Shown here: positions 27,884 to 34,082 of the stretch, in pieces
Position numbering within the stretch: position 1 is the first letter of the stretch
How the letters are laid out: each line of letters begins with the position of its first letter
Assembly (NCBI RefSeq): GCF_002813295.1
Contig: NZ_PHUE01000001.1
Location: 3,162,001 to 3,226,000, forward strand
DNA length: 64,000 nt
DNA from: Flavobacterium sp. 5
GTDB lineage: Bacteria > Bacteroidota > Bacteroidia > Flavobacteriales > Flavobacteriaceae
Direction of reading: 5' to 3'
Program-made: the position numbers and the translations under genes
The notes under the pieces: model-generated
What the model was told of the DNA's origin: nothing
Databases searched by the model: none
The model's input: the letters and a program-made list of their open reading frames with translations, nothing else

Positions 27884-27900
27884 TTACCAAAAATTGGTAA
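27884..27900. promoter_or_regulatory. Candidate ParD operator
   Basis: TTACCAA (27884-27890), AAA, TTGGTAA (27894-27900) is a perfect 7+3+7 palindrome 20 bases ahead of the antitoxin start, where ribbon-helix-helix antitoxins usually bind. Autoregulation is inferred. Confidence 0.45.
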
Positions 27901-27961
27901 CATTACAGTTTAAGAGATACGTTTTTTTGAATCTAACTAATATCCGCTATAGGAATGCTTG

Positions 27962-28765
27962 TCAAGGCTTTTCTCCAGAAGTTGCTGCTCCAACATCTCC
28001 AAAATATTCATCTTTATAGCTTATAATAGCATTGGCAATTGCTTTTGCAATATTATTCTGTCCCTCTTCGGATTCTAGTATACTCTCGTCAATTTGGTTC
28101 GAAATAAAACCGATCTCGATTAAAACTCCTGGCATTGTAGTAGCGTCCAGAACCCATAGCGGTTCTTGTTTAATACCTCTGGATTTTATAACTATAGAGT
28201 TCGAAAAATTATTCTGTATTCTAGTCGCAAGATCAATACTACTCGCCAAATTACTTTCCTGTACTATTTGTAATCCTATTAATGTTCCTGGGTTGTTTGG
28301 GTCAAAACCTTTATAGGTTTTCTCGTAATTATCTTCTAAAAAGATTACAGAGTTTTCTGTTTTAGAAACTTCCAAATTCATATTGGCTCTTGACATACCC
28401 ATTACATACGTCTCACTTCCGTTTCCAGATGAATTTCTGTTGGCATTGCAATGAATTGAAATGAATAAATTGGAATTTGCACGATTGGCCATTTTTGCTC
28501 TTTCTCTAAGCTCAATAAACTCATCGGTTTTTCGGGTATAGATCAAACTAACATTTGGATTTTGCTCTAATAGCTGACCTACTTTCAAGGTAACGGCCAA
28601 GGTTAAGTCTTTTTCTTTATTGCCAAAATACTGAGCTCCATTGTCTTTACCGCCATGACCAGCATCTAGAGTAACTTTGAAATTGTTGGATTGTCCGTAT
28701 ATATTGACCATTAACAGCATGGTTAAAAAGGTAAATACAGTTTTTGTTTTTTTCGATAAATGCAT
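27962..28765 (-). CDS. N-acetylmuramoyl-L-alanine amidase
   Basis: A 267-residue exported amidase_3 enzyme that cuts the lactyl-peptide bond in peptidoglycan. After a signal peptide (FTFLTMLLMVNIYGQ) come VTLDAGHGGKDNGA (zinc His37), Glu in KEKDLTL, FISIHCNANRN (second zinc His) and the C-terminal EIGFISNQIDE with the catalytic Glu. An insertion before QEPLWVLDATTMPGVLIE is typical of AmiC-like proteins. No LysM domain is present. Confidence 0.94.
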   Translation of the reverse strand: MHLSKKTKTVFTFLTMLLMVNIYGQSNNFKVTLDAGHGGKDNGAQYFGNKEKDLTLAVTLKVGQLLEQNPNVSLIYTRKTDEFIELRERAKMANRANSNLFISIHCNANRNSSGNGSETYVMGMSRANMNLEVSKTENSVIFLEDNYEKTYKGFDPNNPGTLIGLQIVQESNLASSIDLATRIQNNFSNSIVIKSRGIKQEPLWVLDATTMPGVLIEIGFISNQIDESILESEEGQNNIAKAIANAIISYKDEYFGDVGAATSGEKP

Positions 28766-28913
28766 CTAATATTTGATTTAATTAAAAGATTATGATTGTG
28801 ATGATTGCTTTATTTCTTCGCTGTCACTCGGTTGTGCAAATTATTGAAAAAAATTAATATATAGAAAGTGAATTTGTGTTTTTGTGTTTTATTTTTGAAG
28901 TAGGAATAGTTCT

Positions 28914-28960
28914 AAAAAAAAAACAAACTACAACTTTTTTAGGGTTGTAGTTTGTTTTGT
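28914..28960. terminator. Bidirectional terminator with a 14-bp stem
   Basis: AAACAAACTACAAC (28921-28934) pairs perfectly with GTTGTAGTTTGTTT (28944-28957), with A and T runs outside. It probably ends the small membrane-protein gene on the minus strand. Confidence 0.85.
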
Positions 28961-29024
28961 CTGATTTTTATTGTGGGCACAAGCAAGATGCTCGCGCCAG
29001 TTGACCCCCGTTGGCTGGAGATTA

Positions 29025-29213
29025 TTATTTGTAATAATGGTTTTTTAGATATTTTACGAAATCCACTATAAATATTATTGAAAAACAAAAAACACTTATA
29101 TATAAGAATATGTTTTTTATGTTATCACATAATTCAGATACTTGTAATAGAAAAAATATTATTAATGTTAATGACCCTATTATTCTCAATTTTACTTTTA
29201 TTTTTGTTTCCAT
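29025..29213 (-). CDS. Small two-helix membrane protein
   Basis: A 62-residue ORF with two hydrophobic segments (IIGSLTLIIFFLLQV and IFLYISVFCFSIIFIVDFV) and basic ends (METKIKVKLR, KYLKNHYYK). It starts with ATG and is followed by a strong terminator, which supports a real gene. I recognise no family. An antisense ORF over the same bases is also hydrophobic but lacks these supports. Confidence 0.45.
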   Translation of the reverse strand: METKIKVKLRIIGSLTLIIFFLLQVSELCDNIKNIFLYISVFCFSIIFIVDFVKYLKNHYYK

Positions 29214-29345
29214 TGATTTTGATTATTGAGGTTGTTGCTTTGCATAAATTGATGGTTTTGTATTCTTTGTAAGATTACCAGTGTACAAAACCATCTTCAA
29301 ATTCAGCCAAATGGCCAAATATCTTGTAACGGCTCCTATGTTTTT

Positions 29346-30050
29346 TTATGTAGTTTGTCTTGGCTCAACAAATTTTTTCAACGCTTTGAAATTTTCATAA
29401 TGTTCGAAAAAATGTTGATTAAAATTCAAATATATCACTCCTCCTTTTATGTGTTTTACACCAATATAAAAAAAGCTTGACTGAATTTTATGCAACAAGT
29501 TTATTAAGTCGTAATCAACGGATGAAATATATGGAAAAGAAAAAATTATTTGAATGTTATTTTTAACCATTTCTCTTTCTTCATCAAACAAATCTATTTC
29601 ACTGTAAGTTCCTGTTGAATAATTTGTATTTATTCCTAATGTGTTTATTTGCTGGTACCTAAAATTAATTTGAGTGTTTTGTAGTGTAGTTAAGTTACTA
29701 AAATCTCCTAATGTCAATGTTTCAAAATCTACATTATTGAAATAAGTTTTATTTAAGTAAAGTTGTCCAACTTTCATTTGAGTTGCAAGGTCGGTAAGGT
29801 AATTGTTTATTAATTTTCTCGTTTTCTTTTCTCTAATATAAGTTACTATTTGAATGTTAATCACATAGAAAATATAACTTGCAATAATGTTGGTAGCGAG
29901 ATTAAAAACAATATCATTTGTCTTGTCAATGGTATCTATATCAAAGTTTAAATAATTAAATTTGATATGGAAAAATTTGATTTGTAGTATTGTCAAAAAG
30001 CAAAGAATACTTAAAATTAAAAGAAGTCTGTCAAATTTTTTTTGTGTCAT
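29346..30050 (-). CDS. Unknown membrane protein with two N-terminal helices
   Basis: A 234-residue protein I do not recognise. Two membrane segments lie at about 10-30 (LLLILSILCFLTILQIKFF) and about 46-72 (NLATNIIASYIFYVINIQIV). The remainder (about 75-234) is polar and probably cytosolic, with YLTDLATQMKVGQLYLN and a pattern of alternating helices and strands. The gene is isolated by 259 bases from its right neighbour and lies in the accessory stretch of the window. It could be an orphan effector or sensor; I assign no function. Confidence 0.7.
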   Translation of the reverse strand: MTQKKFDRLLLILSILCFLTILQIKFFHIKFNYLNFDIDTIDKTNDIVFNLATNIIASYIFYVINIQIVTYIREKKTRKLINNYLTDLATQMKVGQLYLNKTYFNNVDFETLTLGDFSNLTTLQNTQINFRYQQINTLGINTNYSTGTYSEIDLFDEEREMVKNNIQIIFSFPYISSVDYDLINLLHKIQSSFFYIGVKHIKGGVIYLNFNQHFFEHYENFKALKKFVEPRQTT

Positions 30051-30309
30051 TGTTATTGAATTCTCTGTTGGTTTTTTAAAATTACTGGTAACTCGTATAT
30101 ATGTGCAATAAATTTGCGAGTATACATCCTAATTTATATGGATTGGCACAATTGCATTGCGTGTTATTATTTTCTCGAAGATATTAAAATATTCTTACAA
30201 ATAATGATTGATATCGAAAGTTATTACTTACTTATATAGAGACAAATTTCTTTGTCATTAGTTTTCTAGATACCTACTATTAAGAACAATCCATTTGTTC
30301 CACTTTAGT

Positions 30310-30672
30310 CTATTTGCGGTTCATCTCTCTAAAAGCTTCCAGCTGAATTTCCATTTTCAGGATAAGAGCATCTTTCTGAGCTAGTTCTTCTTTCAGGGCT
30401 TTTTCGCGTATGCTTTCAAAACGGTACGGTAGGTATTCGCCCAATTGTGCTATAAAATTGTGTTTCATCGCATGGCTCAGCTTCCATAAAATGGCAAATT
30501 GTAAGGAGTCTCTTTTGTAATAATCGTTCAATCCCGTTGGAAGTATCTGTAACGTCCGAGCCAGATCGCCTTTCTTGATTTTATGCTGTATAATATGGTA
30601 ATGAATAAAATTGCCAATTGATGGGTAGTTGTCCCCAAGATTCTTTTTGTATTTATTGCTACTGGATGTCAT
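30310..30672 (-). CDS. Small XRE-like helix-turn-helix protein with coiled-coil tail
   Basis: A 120-residue protein. Residues 18-78 have the spacing of an XRE-type helix-turn-helix (IGNFIHYHIIQHKIKKGDLA, RTLQILPTGLNDYYKRDSLQ, ILWKLSHAMKHNF). Residues 87-118 form a charged helix with coiled-coil character, suitable for dimerisation. DNA binding is inferred from this pattern only. Directly upstream, in its promoter region, lies the 22-bp palindrome array (30711-30974), so the protein may bind that array and control its own gene. Confidence 0.65.
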   Translation of the reverse strand: MTSSSNKYKKNLGDNYPSIGNFIHYHIIQHKIKKGDLARTLQILPTGLNDYYKRDSLQFAILWKLSHAMKHNFIAQLGEYLPYRFESIREKALKEELAQKDALILKMEIQLEAFREMNRK

Positions 30673-30710
30673 TATTTTGATGTCTTTATGGTTTGTTAAA
30701 TATCTTTATT

Positions 30711-30974
30711 TTCCCAAAAACAGGTGTTAATCACCAATAGTATTGGTGTGAATAACCAATACTATTGGTACGAAGTACCTCTGTTATTATGGTGAGTTAC
30801 CAATACTATTGGTGTAAGCAACCTGTTTTATTGGCTATAATTACCAATACTATTGGCTAATCGTACCTGTCTTATTGGTGCTTCGTGCCAATAGTACAGG
30901 TACGAAGTACCAATAAAACAGGTACGACCTACCTCTATTGTTATGGTTAAGCACCTGTTTTTTATATATTACCG
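30711..30974. repeat. Tandem array of palindromes with an exact 22-bp period
   Basis: About 12 units start at 30711, 30733, 30755, 30777, 30799, 30821, 30843, 30865, 30887, 30909, 30931 and 30953. A typical unit is ACCAATACTATTGGT (15 bp) plus a 7-bp spacer. Other units mix the half-site ACCAATA with ACCTGTT, for example ACCTGTTTTATTGGC and ACCAATAAAACAGGT. Two units (30777, 30931) have a 17-bp core but a 5-bp spacer, so phase is kept. Several junctions also form GGTACGAAGTACC, a second palindrome centred between the first ones. The array fills the 394-base gap upstream of the XRE-like gene. Confidence 0.92.
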
Positions 30975-31008
30975 TTGTTATGGGGTGAATTGCTAATTGC
31001 ATTTTGGC

Positions 31009-31041
31009 AAAAAAAATGCCTCTTTTGAATGTAAAGAGGCA
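31009..31041 (-). terminator. Terminator of the 166-residue protein gene
   Basis: TGCCTCTTT (31017-31025) pairs with AAAGAGGCA (31033-31041). On the minus strand the hairpin is followed by eight T. Confidence 0.88.
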
Positions 31042-31066
31042 GTTACTATTGAGGTACTAAATAGTA

Positions 31067-31567
31067 TTATGGCAGAGCAGGTGCCACTGGAGGAGTGGTA
31101 ACGGTACTGCCCGTACTGGTAGCAAAACGTTTCTTGAGTTGGTCTACAATACTATCAGTGCCAGATACTCCCGCATCGGCAGCGGCGCCAAAGGCTTTAT
31201 AGAGAGATAGTGCTGCTCCATAGGCCTCACTTCCAGCAAGCATTTTGGTGTCTTCGATGCGTTCGAAAAGTTGGGTTGCCATTGCGGATAGTTCGTCTAG
31301 TTGGGTAAAAAGGGTTAAGTCATTTTTCATATTAGTTACCGAAATGTACGATGGAATAAGTGTCGGATTGTTTACGGCTGCATTGATTGCATCCTCGGTA
31401 AAGGCTTTGTTGTTGACATCGATAGTGGTTAATGATTTTCGCTCATCGGCAGTCAAGCCTACGAGGAAAGGCAGATTGGTTGTAATGGTTTGAAATGCAG
31501 CTTTGATGGCTGTTACTTGCACAGCTGTTGCTGTAGTGTTTACACGATTGTTGAGTAAATTGGACAT
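31067..31567 (-). CDS. Hypothetical helical protein
   Basis: A 166-residue protein I do not recognise. It has no signal peptide or membrane helix and is rich in Ala, Thr and Leu, with predicted amphipathic helices (AVQVTAIKAAFQTITTNLP, TLFTQLDELSAMATQLFERI). The C terminus is low-complexity Thr/Pro (STVTTPPVAPALP). Promoter box and terminator are both clear, so it is a regulated single gene. It lies next to the palindrome array and the XRE-like gene in the same direction. Confidence 0.72.
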   Translation of the reverse strand: MSNLLNNRVNTTATAVQVTAIKAAFQTITTNLPFLVGLTADERKSLTTIDVNNKAFTEDAINAAVNNPTLIPSYISVTNMKNDLTLFTQLDELSAMATQLFERIEDTKMLAGSEAYGAALSLYKAFGAAADAGVSGTDSIVDQLKKRFATSTGSTVTTPPVAPALP

Positions 31568-31608
31568 AAATTGTTTTTTAATGGTTTGATTAATTAATAA
31601 TGAGAAAA

Positions 31609-31616
31609 CAAAACTA
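31609..31616 (-). promoter_or_regulatory. -7 promoter box for the hypothetical gene
   Basis: On the minus strand this reads TAGTTTTG, an exact TAnnTTTG, 41 bases before the ATG. Confidence 0.45.
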
Positions 31617-31757
31617 GATTATTCTTACTTTAATTTATAGTTTTTTTCTTCCTTTATTTGGTTTATTTGTTAAAAAAATAAAGGAAAGACTACGAAATTG
31701 AAATGGAGGGGTTTTGATAAGAGTAGTAAATACAAAACAAGAGAATGTTTTTTTTTA

Positions 31758-31821
31758 ACCATATAAGGCATATAAGGTCACCTAAGCTAAATCTTGAATG
31801 TATTTATATGGCTTATAGGGT
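31758..31821. repeat. Long inverted repeat in a 655-base gap
   Basis: The left arm ACCATATAAGGCATATAAGG (31758-31777) matches the reverse complement of the right arm (31802-31821) at 16 of 20 positions, around a 24-base centre. It lies in the gap 31568-32222, which holds no credible gene. The gap also contains repeat copy 2 at about 31959. Confidence 0.6.
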
Positions 31822-31958
31822 AGAGTAATGTGACATTATTTTGCTCTTAATTAATTAATCTGTGGTAGGAATAAAATTTTTTTAGTAATCTGTGTGCTAT
31901 TCCTGACCAAAATAAAAGGGGAGAATTTCTCTTTTTTCGTTTTTTTTACTACGTCTGT

Positions 31959-32036
31959 GGGCTCGCGTGAGGGATAGAAGCTGGCTACCAAAGTAGCGCG
32001 GATAGCCCGACAGCAGACAGAGAAAAGGGCGCATAC
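31959..32036 (+). repeat. Dispersed hairpin repeat, copy 2
   Basis: GAGGGATAGAAGCTGGC and GCGCGGATAGCCCGACA are the conserved outer parts. The centre is short here, with hairpin GCTAC CAAA GTAGC (31984-31997). The stretch is richer in G and C than its surroundings. Confidence 0.55.
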
Positions 32037-32190
32037 CCGCAAAGAGAATAGCCCTTTTTTCTGGCTGGTGGCACGCCCTGATTATTCGGATTTTAGAGCG
32101 TGATTTTGCAGTGAAAATAAGGGATTAAAAATATTTTTCTAAAATTTAATATAAAATCCATTTTTTTTACGTGCATTAGAATAAAAATTT

Positions 32191-32198
32191 TATTTTTG
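32191..32198 (+). promoter_or_regulatory. -7 promoter box for the TPR protein gene
   Basis: TATTTTTG, an exact TAnnTTTG, 24 bases before the ATG at 32223. Confidence 0.5.
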
Positions 32199-32222
32199 CC
32201 GTTCACATAAATTAAATTTTAA

Positions 32223-32999
32223 ATGGCTACTTACAGTAAAAGAGGATATAAAGCACCAAAGGAAAAGGAAGTTAAAGACGATGCAATTGAAAATGTAACG
32301 ATTGACGAAAAAGACAGTGCTACGGCTGAGGTTTTTTCGAAATTGGATGAAACGGCTTCTAGAACAGAGGACTGGGTTGCTAAGAATCAAAAAATTATAA
32401 TTGGAGTTGTTGGTGCTATTACATTGGTAACTGTTGGTTATTTTGCTTATCAAAAATTTATTGCTACTCCAAAAGAGGATGATGCTGCTAACGAAATGTT
32501 TGTTGCTCAATCTAATTTTGAGAAAGCTACTAATGGTGTGGCTAGTGATTCATTATATAAATTATCATTGAATGGTTCTGAAGGGAAATTTGGATTTGTA
32601 AAAATCGCTGACGAATATTCTGGAACTGCTGCTGGAAATTTAGCTAACTATTATGCTGGTATCGCTTACCTTAATACAGGTAAATATGATGAAGCGATTG
32701 CTTCGTTAGGTAAATTCAGTTCAAAAGATATTATTTTGAGCGCTTTGGCAAAAGGAGCTATTGGGGATGCTTATTCTCAAAAGAACCAACCAAAAGAGGC
32801 TTTGGATAATTATGTTAAGGCTTTTGAATCTAGTAAAAATGATTTTACTACGCCTCGTTTCTTGATGAAAGCTGGTAAAGTAGCTTTGGCTCTAGGAAAT
32901 AAAGCAGATGCTTTGAAATATTTCACAGATATTAAAGAAAATTATGAAAGCTCTCCAGAAGCTGCTACAGTGGATGGTTTGATTGGTTTGGCACAATAA
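32223..32999 (+). CDS. Membrane-anchored TPR protein (YfgM-like)
   Basis: A 258-residue protein with a charged cytosolic N terminus (about 1-55), one membrane helix (KIIIGVVGAITLVTVGYFAY, about 58-77) and a periplasmic part with tetratricopeptide units: GNLANYYAGIAYLNTGKYDEAIASL (about 140-165, read in pieces) and AIGDAYSQKNQPKEALDNY. Layout and length resemble YfgM/TPR_21 proteins that work with the PpiD/Sec translocon. The next gene, ribH, is 99 bases downstream across short direct repeats. Confidence 0.85.
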   Translation: MATYSKRGYKAPKEKEVKDDAIENVTIDEKDSATAEVFSKLDETASRTEDWVAKNQKIIIGVVGAITLVTVGYFAYQKFIATPKEDDAANEMFVAQSNFEKATNGVASDSLYKLSLNGSEGKFGFVKIADEYSGTAAGNLANYYAGIAYLNTGKYDEAIASLGKFSSKDIILSALAKGAIGDAYSQKNQPKEALDNYVKAFESSKNDFTTPRFLMKAGKVALALGNKADALKYFTDIKENYESSPEAATVDGLIGLAQ

Positions 33000-33098
33000 A
33001 AGATTTAAGATTGTAGATTTAAGATTGTAGATTTATTTCAAAAAATCTATCTTTAATATCTGAATCTAAATTCTAATATTCTAAAATCTAAAATAAAG
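33000..33098. repeat. Short degenerate direct repeats before ribH
   Basis: GATTTAAGATTGTA occurs twice in a row at 33001-33029, followed by diverged variants of AATCTAAA/AATATTCTAAAATC. No gene or terminator is visible. Confidence 0.55.
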
Positions 33099-33671
33099 AT
33101 GGCTACCGAAAATAAAAATTTATCTGATTACGATAAAAACTCAATCCCAAACGCGAAAGATTTTCGCTTTGGGATTGTTGTTTCAGAATGGAATGATACT
33201 ATAACCGAAGGGCTTTATAATGGAGCTATTACAGCTTTGTTGGACAATGAAGTTCCTGCTCATCACATTATCCGCTGGAATGTTCCAGGGAGTTTTGAGC
33301 TGATATATGGTTCTAAAAAAATGTTGCAAACTCAGAATGTTGATGCTGTAATCGCCATAGGTTGTGTGATTCAGGGTCAAACGAAACATTTTGATTTTGT
33401 ATGCGAAGGGGTTACACAAGGAATTAAAGACTTGAATGTTCAAACGGATATTCCTGTTATCTTTTGTGTGTTGACCGATAATACTATGCAGCAGTCTATT
33501 GACAGAAGTGGAGGAATTCACGGAAACAAAGGTACTGAAGCAGCGATTGCAGCTATAAAAATGGCTTATATCCGTCAGCAGGCTTCTTTATCGCACCAAA
33601 TTGACAATCAGCATTTATTGTCATCTGGCGCTTTGCGAATTGGTAACGAACCTTTGCAAATCGAAGAATAA
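33099..33671 (+). CDS. ribH: 6,7-dimethyl-8-ribityllumazine synthase
   Basis: A 190-residue lumazine synthase for the penultimate step of riboflavin synthesis. FGIVVSEWNDTITEGLYNGA (substrate Trp/Asn region), VPGSFELIYGSKKM, AIGCVIQGQTKHFDFVCEGV (catalytic His) and the later FCVLTDNTMQQSIDRSGG are diagnostic. It is some 30 residues longer than many RibH, from a short N-terminal extension and a C-terminal tail (LLSSGALRIGNEPLQIEE). A terminator follows. ribD is 19 kb away, so the pathway is not clustered. Confidence 0.96.
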   Translation: MATENKNLSDYDKNSIPNAKDFRFGIVVSEWNDTITEGLYNGAITALLDNEVPAHHIIRWNVPGSFELIYGSKKMLQTQNVDAVIAIGCVIQGQTKHFDFVCEGVTQGIKDLNVQTDIPVIFCVLTDNTMQQSIDRSGGIHGNKGTEAAIAAIKMAYIRQQASLSHQIDNQHLLSSGALRIGNEPLQIEE

Positions 33672-33730
33672 AATGAATCAATTAGGAATTATCAATTAGG
33701 AATTACGAATTGGTTGTTATCCATAAAAAG

Positions 33731-33767
33731 AACCTATACTGTTCGATGAATAGTATAGGTTTTTTTG
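33731..33767 (+). terminator. Rho-independent terminator after ribH
   Basis: AACCTATACT (from 33731) pairs with AGTATAGGTT (ending about 33762) around an 11-base loop, followed by a T run. Confidence 0.85.
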
Positions 33768-33839
33768 TGCGATTTATTAATTGAAAAATAGCTGAGAGAT
33801 GACAATGTTAAAATGTATTTTTTATTAGTCTCAAAATTT

Positions 33840-33975
33840 TTTTAACCACAAATTATCACAGATTAATTTGCGATAATTTGTGCAATTTGCGGTTAATTTT
33901 TAAACTAGTTTATTTAACCTGCATTTTAATCTATGTTAATCAGTTAAATCCGTGTGATCTGTGGTCTAATTTTTA
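33840..33975. repeat. Diverged copies of an ATCACAGATT-type repeat
   Basis: Words such as CCACAAATTATCACAGATT, AATCTATGTTAATCAG and TCCGTGTGATCTGTGGTC are variants of one motif, partly inverted, in the 411-base gap before mutL. I see no gene in the gap. Confidence 0.4.
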
Positions 33976-34022
33976 TGGTTTTTTTATGGGTCGAAAACTG
34001 TAAAAACACAATAGAAATTCCT

Positions 34023-34030
34023 TAAATTTG
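34023..34030 (+). promoter_or_regulatory. -7 promoter box for mutL
   Basis: TAAATTTG, an exact TAnnTTTG, 52 bases before the ATG. The space between holds AAACTTTAAACCTTAAAC-type low-complexity repeats. Confidence 0.4.
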
Positions 34031-34082
34031 TCCTTCTTGGTTTGAAAACTTTAAACCTTAAACTTTAAACTAATTTTTCTTA

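Noticed and set aside
28975..29022. GC-rich patch as a tRNA or structured RNA
   Set aside because: No cloverleaf, anticodon arm or CCA end can be drawn, and the pairing is poor.
30711..30974. CRISPR array
   Set aside because: Spacers are only 5-7 bp and partly alike, repeats are 15-bp palindromes with varied halves, and no cas gene is present.
31851..32042. 63-residue ORF on the minus strand
   Set aside because: It lies across the hairpin-repeat copy 2, has no family resemblance and no promoter or coding character.
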